A stretch of DNA of 64,000 bases, from the IMG/VR virus record IMGVR_UViG_3300014913_001094, positions 27,454 through 91,453 of that record. One strand, 5' to 3'. The stretch is from a virus. A program made the translations under genes and the position numbers. The notes below the pieces were generated by a model that saw only the letters and a program-made list of their open reading frames with translations, did no database searches and was not told where the DNA came from. Of this stretch, positions 49,112 to 58,634 are shown piece after piece; the stretch's first letter is position 1, and every line of letters starts with the position of its first letter.

Positions 49112-50190
49112 TGAAACGCAAACCTCGAATTATGTCAATGATTGATGCTATTAGCGGTGGCGGCGGCATGGTGGCATATAATATTATTAAAGAACTACCA
49201 CAATATGACCACGTAATAGTAACACCTGGCTTTATTAAATCATGGTCCATAGGTTTACCAAAGTTATTTGCTGATGAGCAAATCTCTGTTGATGTTATCA
49301 GTGCTGGACCAACTCATGCAAAGACAATGCATAAAATACTCAATCAAAAGGTGATGACCTATGATCCAGATATTATTGTTAATCACTGGTGGAAATCTGC
49401 ACAGATACAGAGACTAAATAAATTTGGTAGAACTCGTAAAGTATTTGGTCGTGCAAAGACAGTTCTTGTATCTCACAATAACGATCCATCTCCACCTGGA
49501 TATGATTATTATGTATCTGTATCAAAGCATAATGCGAAGTATCAAGTTTATGCAAATAAAGGGAAGCAGAAGTCAAACCATCAAGTTATTTATAATGGGA
49601 TAGATATTGACAGATTCTCAAGTATTCCTAAGAGGCCAAATAAAGATAAATTTGTAATCGGCCGGGTTAGTTCTTTAGTAAAGTTTAAGGTTCCTAGAGA
49701 TTGGATTAGGTTTGTTAATACATTTAATATTCCGAATCTTGAATGTATTATTGTTGGAGAAGGTGAGAGACGTAGACAATTTCAATATGATATTAATAAA
49801 TTAGGAGCTCAACATAAATTTAAGCTTCCAGGTGAAGTACCACAACTTGGTAATGAGCTTCCACAAGCGCTAGCAGGATTTGACATTCTCTGCTACGTCA
49901 CCGAAAAAACTGAGGCTTTTTCGCTTGCCATCTTAGAAGCAATGGCAGCTGGTATTCCTATTGTAACACAAAACGTGGGTGGAACGCCAGAGCAAGTAAT
50001 TCATGGTCAGACAGGCTTCTTGTGTAGTAGTAGAGCAGAAGTCAAGCAGTACTGTGAGTGGTTATATAATAATCCAAAACAATTATTAATTATGGGACAA
50101 AATGCTCGAAGAAGAGCTCAGGAGCAGTTTACACTTAAGAAAATGGCTGATCAATATGATGAGCTATTCCTGAGGTTACTCCATGAATAA
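49111..50190 (+). CDS. GT4 family glycosyltransferase
   Basis: A 359-residue GT-B enzyme. The N-domain has MIDAISGGGGMVAYNIIKEL (glycine loop), the linker YNGIDIDRFSSIP near 165, and the donor domain has FVIGRVSSLVKFK and TEAFSLAILEAMAAGIPIVT near 267, then GGTPEQVIHGQTGFL. Complete for the family. AGGAGG ribosome site, and an 8-base overlap with the next gene. Confidence 0.87.
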   Translation: MKRKPRIMSMIDAISGGGGMVAYNIIKELPQYDHVIVTPGFIKSWSIGLPKLFADEQISVDVISAGPTHAKTMHKILNQKVMTYDPDIIVNHWWKSAQIQRLNKFGRTRKVFGRAKTVLVSHNNDPSPPGYDYYVSVSKHNAKYQVYANKGKQKSNHQVIYNGIDIDRFSSIPKRPNKDKFVIGRVSSLVKFKVPRDWIRFVNTFNIPNLECIIVGEGERRRQFQYDINKLGAQHKFKLPGEVPQLGNELPQALAGFDILCYVTEKTEAFSLAILEAMAAGIPIVTQNVGGTPEQVIHGQTGFLCSSRAEVKQYCEWLYNNPKQLLIMGQNARRRAQEQFTLKKMADQYDELFLRLLHE

Positions 50191-50917
50191 ATATAAAGTT
50201 TCTGTTGTTATGCCAGTATATAATTGTGTTTTGTTTCTGCATGAGGCAGTTGATGGTATCCTTAATCAAACATTTAAGGATTTTGAATTTGTCATTGTTG
50301 AAGATTGTTCGACTGATGGATCAAAAGAAATTATCAAAGACTATGCTGATAGATATGCAAACATCAAGGTTATATGGCACGAGGTCAACAAGGGCTTAAG
50401 TCGGTCTCTTAATGATGGTCTCGCTGCAGCGTCTGGAGATTTGATTGCAATACAGCATGGGGACGATGTAAGTTTACCACAGAGATTAGAAAAGCAGGTA
50501 GCTTATCTAAAAGAGAACGAAAATGTTCACTTACTAAGTACGTGGGTGAAGTTAATAGATGAACATAGCAAAGCTGCAAGAAGAGATAGTTGGTGGATCA
50601 AGCAAATCAAAGGTACAGCAGATAATCCCGAAGTACTCAAACAAAAGATGTTAGAGATGAATATTTTTGTTCACACGAGTGTAATGTTTCGAAGTTCAGT
50701 AATAGATTCTGTGGGTACATATGGTCTTGATATGGTACCGGCTGAGGATTTTGATCTTTGGTTACGTATTGCAGACAATCATGACTTAGGAATCTTAAGA
50801 GAAGTCCTTTGTTTATATCGTCATCATTCAAATCAAATATCAGGAACAGATTCGGGTAATTTGATGAAAGCAAAGGCAGCAATAGCTATCGAGAGAGCAA
50901 AAGAGAGAAGAAAGTAA
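50183..50917 (+). CDS. GT2 family glycosyltransferase
   Basis: A 244-residue GT-A enzyme: YKVSVVMPVYNCVLFLHEAV, VIVEDCSTDGSKEI near 36, the metal segment IAIQHGDDVSLPQR near 88, and the acceptor part MVPAEDFDLWLRIADNHDLG near 180. This is the common EpsE/WcaA-like arrangement. It ends 4 bases before the next start. Confidence 0.86.
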   Translation: MNKYKVSVVMPVYNCVLFLHEAVDGILNQTFKDFEFVIVEDCSTDGSKEIIKDYADRYANIKVIWHEVNKGLSRSLNDGLAAASGDLIAIQHGDDVSLPQRLEKQVAYLKENENVHLLSTWVKLIDEHSKAARRDSWWIKQIKGTADNPEVLKQKMLEMNIFVHTSVMFRSSVIDSVGTYGLDMVPAEDFDLWLRIADNHDLGILREVLCLYRHHSNQISGTDSGNLMKAKAAIAIERAKERRK

Positions 50918-50921
50918 AATA

Positions 50922-53084
50922 ATGGCCAAGGTTACAATTATTTTAGATAAACACAATATGGATTCAATCCAATCCATTAAAGATCAAGTCTATGAAGATT
51001 GGGAGCTCCTGATTGTTGATGAGATTGGCTCTAAGAGGAGTATGACTCCAGGAATTAAATATGTTAGAAATGTAAGCAATATCGTAAGTGAATTTGTTGT
51101 GTTCTTATGTAGTGGGGATATTTTACTTCCAAGTCATCTCTATTCCCTTGTTGAGCAGTTTGATGAAGATACCGATGTCACCTATGGTCAAGTAAAAGAG
51201 TTTAAGTATAAGAATCCTGAAAGGTTCTCTGTATATAAAAAGCTTCACACAAGATATAGTAGCAATGCTATGGTCCGCGTTAAGGCAATCAGTGTGTTTG
51301 CTCGAAAAGACCTAGACTTCAGTGGACTAAAGGCAAAAGCAATCAAGATTCCAGTATCGGAACGCTTTTATCCTCAAGAAATGATTGACAAGTGGGAAAA
51401 ACAAAGAACCTCAAGATACCGCCGCCAGATGAAAATATCAGTAATATTTGGGGTTCGTAATAGGTCGAGATATGCTAAGAGAGTTATTCGTTCCTTATTA
51501 GTACAAGATCTTCATAGAGACATGTATGACATTGTTATAGTAGATTTTGACAGTTCAGATGATCTTGGTAATTATGTTAGCCTCCTTAAGGCAAAAAATA
51601 TAACTTACATCAACATCCCAGAAGTTACCGTTTTTGATAGAGCAAAGGCATTTAATATAGGACTTAAGCAGTCGAGTGGCGAAATAGCTCTTTTTGTTGA
51701 GGCAGATTTACTGTTCCCCAAGTATTCGTTGAGAACACTCAAAGATCATTTTATTGACAATGAAAAGCAAGCTCTTTTGATTAAACAAAAAGATCTTGAA
51801 AAATTAGAAACAGCGGTTGTCATTGGCAAAACATATTCGGATTATGCTGAAATGTTAAAGACAATCAAAGCTAAAGAGGCCACCAGATTAGGATGTATCG
51901 CAGTAGAAAGAGAACATGTAGAGGCTATTGGAGGTTTTGATGAGGTGTTCACAGGAGAATCATACGAAGTAGAAGATTTTCTTACAAGGATAGAGAAGCA
52001 CGGAATCGAAAAGGTTGATTTTTCTAGTGTTGAGGTGCTTCATATGTGGCACAACGAACCAGTAGAAGAGAAAGATAAAGGATATCTTTGGGAGCTAGCT
52101 CAAAGAAATAAGACAGCCGAAAGTGCAGTTCGCAATATAGATAGAGAATGGGGGATATTAGTCAAGAAGCGTCCAAGTGTGATGTTTATGTTAAGTCCTC
52201 ATGTTTGGGAATCAGGAACAATTTTTAAATATGTTTCTCGTTTTCTCGAACCACACTACAATGTTACTATGTGTGGTTTACGAAGTGACATTAGAGGAAA
52301 GACAGCAAAGAGTCACGACATCATTTATTCAGTTGACTGGAGATATCCTACCAAATTTAGAGCCAATAGCTGCAGATTTGTAGTAGGAGTTCATGATTTT
52401 CATAGTTGGAATGAGGGTGCAGAGCACGATATTCCCAGAGATGATATTTTGAATAGATTGAAGCTGTTTGAAGCGGTAAGTGTTCCATGCAAAAAGCTTG
52501 GTGAAATCTTTGTTCAATATCATCCCAATACTTTCTATACGCCTTCTGCTGTTGATACAGAGTTTTTTAAGCCACTGAAAGAAAAACGTAGAGTCTCAAA
52601 AAAGTTCACTATTGGTTGGGTCGGAAGACCAGAAAAGAAACATACGATTGAAGGATTCCAGGAGCATATTAAACCAGTGTGTAATCAAATGTCTGGTGTT
52701 GAATTGTTTTCTGCACCTGGCGGAGAAGATATTAATGGACCCCTTCAAATGCTTGGATTTTATAATGCAATAGATGCCTTAGTGTTGTTTCCTGAAAACT
52801 CAGGTGATAATAAAACTATGCTTGAAGCAATGGCTTGTGGTATTCCTGTGATAACAACGAGAGTCGCTGATACTGATTCGATCATAGAAAATGGTACCAA
52901 TGGACTCATTGTTCCGCGTAATGAGCAAGACCTTGAAGATGCAATCAAAATGATGAGAGACAAAGATTCAATGAGGCTTAATATGGGCCGTGCAGCACGA
53001 GAATGTGTTATTAAAAATTGGGACTGGAGAGATATATCCTACTACTGGAAAAAACTCTTTGATTTTGTAATGGAGACTGAATAA
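50922..53084 (+). CDS. Three-part glycosyltransferase (degenerate GT-A, GT2 and GT4)
   Basis: A 720-residue protein. Residues 1-160 resemble a GT-A fold (KVTIILDKHNMDSIQSIKDQ, FVVFLCSGDILLP) but the metal site reads CSGD, so this part may be inactive. Residues 169-410 form a GT2 module of chondroitin-synthase type (MKISVIFGVRNRSRYAKRVI, IVDFDSSDDL, ALFVEADLLFPKYS, GGFDEVFTGESYEVEDFLTR in part). Residues 418-720 form a GT4 module (FTIGWVGRPEKKHTIEGF, LVLFPENSGDNKTMLEAMACG, TNGLIVP). Two active transferases in one chain suggest alternating additions. The stop overlaps the next start by one base. Confidence 0.86.
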   Translation: MAKVTIILDKHNMDSIQSIKDQVYEDWELLIVDEIGSKRSMTPGIKYVRNVSNIVSEFVVFLCSGDILLPSHLYSLVEQFDEDTDVTYGQVKEFKYKNPERFSVYKKLHTRYSSNAMVRVKAISVFARKDLDFSGLKAKAIKIPVSERFYPQEMIDKWEKQRTSRYRRQMKISVIFGVRNRSRYAKRVIRSLLVQDLHRDMYDIVIVDFDSSDDLGNYVSLLKAKNITYINIPEVTVFDRAKAFNIGLKQSSGEIALFVEADLLFPKYSLRTLKDHFIDNEKQALLIKQKDLEKLETAVVIGKTYSDYAEMLKTIKAKEATRLGCIAVEREHVEAIGGFDEVFTGESYEVEDFLTRIEKHGIEKVDFSSVEVLHMWHNEPVEEKDKGYLWELAQRNKTAESAVRNIDREWGILVKKRPSVMFMLSPHVWESGTIFKYVSRFLEPHYNVTMCGLRSDIRGKTAKSHDIIYSVDWRYPTKFRANSCRFVVGVHDFHSWNEGAEHDIPRDDILNRLKLFEAVSVPCKKLGEIFVQYHPNTFYTPSAVDTEFFKPLKEKRRVSKKFTIGWVGRPEKKHTIEGFQEHIKPVCNQMSGVELFSAPGGEDINGPLQMLGFYNAIDALVLFPENSGDNKTMLEAMACGIPVITTRVADTDSIIENGTNGLIVPRNEQDLEDAIKMMRDKDSMRLNMGRAARECVIKNWDWRDISYYWKKLFDFVMETE

Positions 53085-53980
53085 TGCAAACAGCAGCGAT
53101 TATAGTGCCACAAGATAATATATTCTTTTCTGACCTAGCAAAGGCACTAGTAATGTCTTTTATGGAGCTTGGTTGGAATGTGATGTGGCTTGGTGATAAA
53201 GATCAAATTAGAGAATATGCAAGACAAATTGATCTAGCAGTTGTACTATCTCCCTTTGATTATAAAGATATTCGTAAAATACTTCCTCGGACGACCAAAG
53301 TTCTCTATCAACTAGAAGCTCTTCCTTGGCCTCAATGTGTTCATTTGAAGAGACGAAAGTATTGGAAGTGGGAAGAGCGCCTAGAAGCAATGAATTCTTA
53401 TGATGCTGTTTGGGAAGCTGACCTAGCCAACATCAAGGAACACTATAGGTATTACAATATTCGTAGACCATTGATTCATATGCCAGTTGGATATTCTTCT
53501 ATATTCGAGCTAGACAAGAGAGTGTCGCAAAGAAATATAGCCTTGTTTATTGGTGAAGATGGTAATCATCCTCGCGTAAAGCCAAGACGTCGAATAGTAC
53601 GAAGAGTCCAATCTCTAATACCTAAGCAGTTTAAGATTGTTAAGGGGCGTTATGGAGATAAAGCAAAGCAGTCAGCTAAGAATGCTCGAATCAATCTCAA
53701 CATTCATCAAAACAGAATGCAGAATTTAGAGAGTCTTCGAGTTGTTGGGCTTTTGATGAGTAATAAGTGTTTTGTCATGACAGAGCCTGTGCTTCACTCG
53801 CCCTTCGAGAACAACAAACACTGGGTAGTTGTTGAAGGTAAAGATATGGCAGCAGAAATTAAGTACTACCTTGAAATGGCAACTTGGGAAGTAGATCGAA
53901 TAGCTAAAGAGGGATACAACTTTGTCAAGAATCACTATACAATGACACAACATTTGAAGAAGGCGTTAGAGCAACTCTAA
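53084..53980 (+). CDS. CgeB-like GT-B glycosyltransferase (paralogue 1)
   Basis: A 298-residue protein of the CgeB/Glyco_trans_1_2-like group. The last 110 residues are diagnostic: ARINLNIHQNRMQNLESLRV, VVGLLMSNKCFVMTEP, then NKHWVVVEG and IAKEGYNFVKNHYTMTQHL. The N-domain is short (IIVPQDNIFFSDLAKALVMS). Two paralogues lie at 55311 and 57822. Donor sugar unknown. It ends one base before an acetyltransferase gene. Confidence 0.8.
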   Translation: MQTAAIIVPQDNIFFSDLAKALVMSFMELGWNVMWLGDKDQIREYARQIDLAVVLSPFDYKDIRKILPRTTKVLYQLEALPWPQCVHLKRRKYWKWEERLEAMNSYDAVWEADLANIKEHYRYYNIRRPLIHMPVGYSSIFELDKRVSQRNIALFIGEDGNHPRVKPRRRIVRRVQSLIPKQFKIVKGRYGDKAKQSAKNARINLNIHQNRMQNLESLRVVGLLMSNKCFVMTEPVLHSPFENNKHWVVVEGKDMAAEIKYYLEMATWEVDRIAKEGYNFVKNHYTMTQHLKKALEQL

Positions 53981-53981
53981 A

Positions 53982-54527
53982 ATGGGACACAAATATAAAA
54001 AACCTAGACAGGTAAAAATCGGAAAGAATTCTTATTTTGGTAAGAATCTTCGCGTTATTGAAGGACATTCTCACTGTGTTCAAATTGGTGAATTCTGCTC
54101 ATTGGCTGCTGATATCACATTTTGTATGGTAACAGAACATAATTATCGTCGAGTAACAACCTATCCAGTCAAAATGAAGGTTCTTGGAATGGAATATGGA
54201 GTAGATGAACCAAGGGTTGCCTCTAAAGGTGATGTAATTGTAGGAAATGATGTGTGGATTGGATATGGAGCAACAATACTAAGTGGAGTAAATATAGGTC
54301 ATGGCGCGATCATAGCTGCATATGCCCTAGTGACTAAAGATGTTGAGCCCTATGCAATAGTGGGTGGTAATCCTGCAAAAGTAATTAAGTATCGTTTTGA
54401 ACCTCATCAAATAGAAGCTCTATTAGATATAGCATGGTGGAATTGGTCGATAGAAGTCTTGAGTGAGCGTTGTGATGACGTGTACATGGAGGATATTGAT
54501 GAATTCATCGCCAAATACAAAAATTAG
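53982..54527 (+). CDS. Left-handed beta-helix O-acetyltransferase (CatB/Vat type)
   Basis: A 181-residue hexapeptide-repeat acetyltransferase. Hexad turns are visible from residue 10 to 140 (VKIGKNSYFGKNLRVI, VIVGNDVWIGYGATILSGVNIGHGAIIAAYALV in parts). The catalytic His is likely His53 in TEHNYRR, and the segment PYAIVGGNPAKVIKYRF is the conserved end of the CatB-related group. In this setting it probably adds acetyl groups to sugars; antibiotic resistance is unlikely. It overlaps the next gene by 29 bases. Confidence 0.85.
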   Translation: MGHKYKKPRQVKIGKNSYFGKNLRVIEGHSHCVQIGEFCSLAADITFCMVTEHNYRRVTTYPVKMKVLGMEYGVDEPRVASKGDVIVGNDVWIGYGATILSGVNIGHGAIIAAYALVTKDVEPYAIVGGNPAKVIKYRFEPHQIEALLDIAWWNWSIEVLSERCDDVYMEDIDEFIAKYKN

Positions 54528-55314
54528 TGCTATTTGGATTACAAAGAATAGTGAAAAATTTATTGGATATTCAATTGCTTCACTACTCTCTGTTGTTGAT
54601 CAGGTAATTGTAATGGATGCCGAATCTACAGATAATACACAAAGAATTGTCACTTCTTTTAAGAGTCCAAAAATACAATTTTCTGTTTTAGATCAAGATA
54701 TCTATAATATGAATCACAGTGCTAAGATTGGGTTTGAACATGCTACTGGGAATTTTGTTATGCTTCTTGGTGATGACTATGTCTGGGACAACAACAATGC
54801 TCAAAAATTAAGAGCAGCGGTAGAAGAATCTGAAGTTAATAAAACAAAGGGAGTGCGAGCGACAGTTTATAATATGTCAACTGACTCTGGACATTATTTT
54901 ACTAAATACCAAAAAGAGTATATTTTTCGAAGACAAGAAAAAGATCCACTCCTATGTTACGGTTCTTTTTTTGTAGATAGATTTTATATATTACACAAGA
55001 GTGAGGCGCGTAAATTTAAGAATGGTCTCCCAAGTGTCCGTTTTGCATCAAGCAGATATACAAAAGCAGGACTAGCTTTTTCCCATTGGAAATATCTTAA
55101 AGATACAAAAGATTATTTTATACATAAATATATTTTATATAGAAAAGATAAAAAAGAAACAATTGAGCAGCTTAGAAAAAAAGCAGAGTTAGCCTGGCAG
55201 ACAATAGAAAAGCAACGTCGATATCTTTTACCTCAAATTGTTCCAGAGGTCTTTGAAGATTATAGAGATCTTTTTGTGCCTCTTGGAGGATATGATATTC
55301 TGGAGGAGAAGTGA
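54499..55314 (+). CDS. GT2-like glycosyltransferase
   Basis: A 271-residue GT-A enzyme: KISAIWITKNSEKFIGYSIA at the start, VIVMDAESTDNTQRIV near 37, and MLLGDDYVWD near 90 with GDD as the metal site. The rest is basic and helical. ATG at 54499 is chosen because GGAGG lies 6 bases upstream; an in-frame TTG at 54463 has none. It resembles the WaaE/KdtX-like group that uses short acceptors, which is a guess. The stop overlaps the next GTG start. Confidence 0.78.
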   Translation: MNSSPNTKISAIWITKNSEKFIGYSIASLLSVVDQVIVMDAESTDNTQRIVTSFKSPKIQFSVLDQDIYNMNHSAKIGFEHATGNFVMLLGDDYVWDNNNAQKLRAAVEESEVNKTKGVRATVYNMSTDSGHYFTKYQKEYIFRRQEKDPLLCYGSFFVDRFYILHKSEARKFKNGLPSVRFASSRYTKAGLAFSHWKYLKDTKDYFIHKYILYRKDKKETIEQLRKKAELAWQTIEKQRRYLLPQIVPEVFEDYRDLFVPLGGYDILEEK

Positions 55315-56180
55315 AGATTTTAACAATAGCTCATCATTATGATCCTCTTGCTCGCTTTATAGCTACTGCTTTTCAGGAATGTTTTATTGAATTGGGATAT
55401 GAAGCTGAAATGCGGTCAGAATATGAGTCCGGATATGATATTAGTTTTGGAATGTACGCTCATTCGTCATATGGCACTCAAAATGACGGAACTTATAAGA
55501 TAGCATACAATTGGGAATCGTTAAGCCTCAAGATGTGGCACAGAAGGATATGTGGAGGAACACAATTTGATTGCATTTGGGACTGTGATGAGAATAATCT
55601 TCAATATACTACTCCTGGAGAGCACTTATGTTGTCCAATTGGATATCATGAGAAATTTGAACTTCCACAAGCGATAGGGCCTCACAATAAGATAGCATTC
55701 ATAGGAAATTCTCCAACAAGCAGTCGAAGAAGACGTAATCCAAATTCAAGAAAGTGGCATAGACGAAGGATAATAGAGAGCATAGAAAAACATACAGGTA
55801 CACAGGTGTGGTATGTTGAGGATAAGACTAAGCAAATACATACAGAGAAGTTGAGTCAAATCATACATAATACTGATGTTCATTTAAACATTCACAACAA
55901 TCCTCATAGTCCTATGTTTGAAAGCCTTAGAGTGATTGCAATGTTGCTAAGCAATAGAAAATTTGTAATAAGTGAACCAAGTAGAACCTCTCCTCTTATT
56001 GATAAAGAGCATTATATAGAAACTAATGATTTTTCTAATGTTGAATATTACCTACAACACCCAGAAGAATGTAAAGAGATTGCACAACGTGGATATGACT
56101 TTATCAAAGCTAAATATAAATTAATTGATCATGTTGCTGAGTGTTTCGATCAACTACCAGAGAGAGTTAAGAAGAGATGA
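55311..56180 (+). CDS. CgeB-like GT-B glycosyltransferase (paralogue 2)
   Basis: A 289-residue paralogue of the products at 53084 and 57822. Shared landmarks: YKIAYNWESLSLKMW, CCPIGYHEKFELP, DVHLNIHNNPHSPMFESLRV, AMLLSNRKFVISEP, and IAQRGYDFIKAKYKLIDHV. It uses a GTG start overlapping the previous stop, with GGAGGAG just upstream. The central Arg-rich loop (SRRRRNPNSRKWHRRR) is specific to this copy. Confidence 0.8.
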   Translation: MKILTIAHHYDPLARFIATAFQECFIELGYEAEMRSEYESGYDISFGMYAHSSYGTQNDGTYKIAYNWESLSLKMWHRRICGGTQFDCIWDCDENNLQYTTPGEHLCCPIGYHEKFELPQAIGPHNKIAFIGNSPTSSRRRRNPNSRKWHRRRIIESIEKHTGTQVWYVEDKTKQIHTEKLSQIIHNTDVHLNIHNNPHSPMFESLRVIAMLLSNRKFVISEPSRTSPLIDKEHYIETNDFSNVEYYLQHPEECKEIAQRGYDFIKAKYKLIDHVAECFDQLPERVKKR

Positions 56181-56806
56181 AAGATAGACATCGTAAAAAG
56201 TTAATTGAGTTGATAGAGAGAGCTGATCAAGCTCGTCGAGATTGGGAAAATCTTGCTGTACGTGCTTATAAAATTCATCCAAAGCAAATCTTTAGTCCTA
56301 GAGAGGCTAATTTTATACGATTCATTCAGTCTGACGACTTCATTCTAGATCTTGGCTGTGGTAATGCAAAAACTCTCAAGGCTCTCGCAGAGAAGTGTAG
56401 AGGCGGAATTGGTATAGAAAGTAGCCCTGTATGTCATAAAGATTCGAAGAGATTCAATAGCAGTAAGATCAGAATCATAGAAGACAACTTCTTTAATGTC
56501 CTACCTGGATTAGCTGGGCAATATACCGTAACTCTGATGTCTCATGTCTTAGAACATGTGATTGAGCCAATACCATTGTTACAACAATTGACAAGTGAAA
56601 AGCTTCTCTTACTTGTTCCTACTAATACTTGGGAGTTTAAAATGAGAGATGACCTTGGTATACATTCTACTCGTCAGCCAGATCATTATAGAGAATACGA
56701 TAAGGATTTGTTAACTAGTGAACTACAAGCAAGCGGATGGCAATCAGAATATATGGAATATACAGAAGAAGAAGAACTTCTATGTTTTGCAAGGAGAGTA
56801 AGATGA
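56177..56806 (+). CDS. Class I SAM-dependent methyltransferase
   Basis: A 209-residue methyltransferase. Motif I is FILDLGCGNAKTLKAL near 54, the acidic end of strand 2 is GGIGIESS, and motif IV is VTLMSHVLEHVIEP near 120. The N-terminal 45 residues form a helical arm. The position amid glycosyltransferases implies O-methylation of a sugar, which often caps chains. It overlaps both neighbours by 4 bases. Confidence 0.85.
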   Translation: MKDRHRKKLIELIERADQARRDWENLAVRAYKIHPKQIFSPREANFIRFIQSDDFILDLGCGNAKTLKALAEKCRGGIGIESSPVCHKDSKRFNSSKIRIIEDNFFNVLPGLAGQYTVTLMSHVLEHVIEPIPLLQQLTSEKLLLLVPTNTWEFKMRDDLGIHSTRQPDHYREYDKDLLTSELQASGWQSEYMEYTEEEELLCFARRVR

Positions 56807-57810
56807 AAATAGCATTTATTTGTCCGGATGGCCTCGACGTAAGAGGTGGTGTAAAAAGAATTTGCGAATATGCCATGAGACTCGGTCATCGCGGTCATGA
56901 TGTGTATGTTTTAACTAAAGATACAATAATGCCTGAATGGTTAAAAGATTATGATAGCTTTAAGTTAGCACCAATCAAAGACTATAGACATTTTAAAACC
57001 GATGTTGCTATCGCTACGGGTGGCCGAGCTGCTCGTCGCCTTGGTAGAATGACAAAAGTAAAAGTCAAAGTATACTCAGTAGTAATGTTGGAAAGTATGA
57101 ATAAGCCAACCGAAAAGCACGGGAAAAAGATTGATCGTGATAGATTCCTTTCTGATCCCTATGGTCAAAATTGGCTTTATTATGCCAACTCCACATGGAT
57201 GCGGGATATAGTAGAAAAAGATTTTAATCAAAAGTGTGAATTGGTGTTGGCACCAAGTCACGAAAGAATGAGGCCTGTAGCAAGCATTAAGCCAAAAAAC
57301 AGAGTATGGGCCCTTGGTTATGGTGGGACAAGCGATTGGAAAGGTGGAGGCAGGACAGCAGAGGCAGTTGGATTAGCAAAGAAACATATATCAGGACTGC
57401 AGATGATTCATTATTCTCAACGCAGCATACCAAAGCAAAGAAGAATTATTGCAAAACACTGGAGCTGTCCGGATCAAGATTTTCTACCAACAATCTACAG
57501 CTCAGCAGATGTATTTATTCATTCGTCCAGATTTGAAGGTTGGGCAAACACCTGCATGGAAGCAATCAGCTGTGGAACACCAGTTGTTTCTTACAAGACT
57601 CCTGGAATTGAAGATATTGTAATCAATAATAAGACAGGTATTGTAGTAGATACGTTTGATCCAACTCATATGGCCCGCGCTATGGTAAGACTATTGCAAG
57701 ATAAGCCGAGATATGAGGCAATGAAGATTCGATGCATTGAGCATGCGGCCACCTTTTGTTGGGATGTAACTTTGTCAAAGTTAGAGCAAATTTTTGAAGC
57801 ACGCCTTTAA
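56803..57810 (+). CDS. GT4 family glycosyltransferase
   Basis: A 335-residue GT-B enzyme: MKIAFICPDGLDVRGGVKRI with the glycine loop, a central WALGYGGTSDWKGGGRTAEAV, and the donor motif SSRFEGWANTCMEAISCGTPVVS near 240 followed by NNKTGIVVDTFDP. ATG at 56803, 4 bases inside the previous gene, follows AAGGAGAG and is preferred to an earlier in-frame ATG at 56737. Confidence 0.86.
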   Translation: MKIAFICPDGLDVRGGVKRICEYAMRLGHRGHDVYVLTKDTIMPEWLKDYDSFKLAPIKDYRHFKTDVAIATGGRAARRLGRMTKVKVKVYSVVMLESMNKPTEKHGKKIDRDRFLSDPYGQNWLYYANSTWMRDIVEKDFNQKCELVLAPSHERMRPVASIKPKNRVWALGYGGTSDWKGGGRTAEAVGLAKKHISGLQMIHYSQRSIPKQRRIIAKHWSCPDQDFLPTIYSSADVFIHSSRFEGWANTCMEAISCGTPVVSYKTPGIEDIVINNKTGIVVDTFDPTHMARAMVRLLQDKPRYEAMKIRCIEHAATFCWDVTLSKLEQIFEARL

Positions 57811-57821
57811 AAGAGGATAAG

Positions 57822-58634
57822 ATGAAAAGAATACTCGTAGTATGTCCCCCAAATAAGATATTTGGTAGATTTGCGGAAGCCTGTGTAGATAGTCTTGACA
57901 ATCTTGGCTATGAAGTGGTTTTACAGAAAGAGTATTCTGCTGACTTTGACATAGCTCTCTTTTTCGATTTTTATGCAGAACATAATATTGTGGACGACAC
58001 CTATAAGGTAGGATATAATTTTGAACCTCTGTGGGTAGGTAGATGGAGAAGACAGATATCGCAGAAGCAACATCAATATGATTGTATTTTTGATGCGAGC
58101 TATCTCAACTGCTCCTACTCTAAAATTTGTAAGCCACATATCTTTTGTCCTATAGGATATCATCCTATGTTTGAATGTTTAGAGACAGTAGAGAAGAAAG
58201 AAAAAATTATCTTCATTGGTGATCTTAGTAAGTATAGACAGAAAATAATACAAAGGATTTCCACAAAAACTGCCAAAACAGTAAAAGTAATTACAGGAAA
58301 ATACTGGCAAGAGTTAGAAAAAGATTCATCTGGCATTTATCTCAACATACATGGCCACCGCAGTAAGTTTATATTTGAAGGTGCACGCATAATAGGAGTT
58401 TTGATGAGTAACAAGTGCTTTGTTATCAGTGAGACTTGTAAATGGAGCCCACTAAAGAATGGGATACATTATGTCGAAGCTCACTGGTCTTCTATGCCAG
58501 AGAAGGTTCAATATTATCTTAATAATCCTCTCAAAAGAGAAAAAATAGCGCAACAAGGATATGATTTTATAAAAACGCAATACAGATTTCAAGATCACAT
58601 AAAAAGAGCAATGGAGCAAATATGTCAAAAATAG
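57822..58634 (+). CDS. CgeB-like GT-B glycosyltransferase (paralogue 3)
   Basis: A 270-residue paralogue of 53084 and 55311: YKVGYNFEPLWVGRW, FCPIGYHPMFE, SGIYLNIHGHRSKFIFEGARI, GVLMSNKCFVISE, and IAQQGYDFIKTQYRFQDHI. AGAGGAT ribosome site. The three paralogues alternate with GT2, acetyl- and methyltransferase genes, as expected for stepwise divergence into separate linkages. It overlaps the next gene by 13 bases. Confidence 0.8.
   Translation: MKRILVVCPPNKIFGRFAEACVDSLDNLGYEVVLQKEYSADFDIALFFDFYAEHNIVDDTYKVGYNFEPLWVGRWRRQISQKQHQYDCIFDASYLNCSYSKICKPHIFCPIGYHPMFECLETVEKKEKIIFIGDLSKYRQKIIQRISTKTAKTVKVITGKYWQELEKDSSGIYLNIHGHRSKFIFEGARIIGVLMSNKCFVISETCKWSPLKNGIHYVEAHWSSMPEKVQYYLNNPLKREKIAQQGYDFIKTQYRFQDHIKRAMEQICQK

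Noticed and set aside
53982-54527. A chloramphenicol or streptogramin resistance acetyltransferase.
   Set aside because: The fold is shared, but the glycan island context makes sugar acetylation much more likely.
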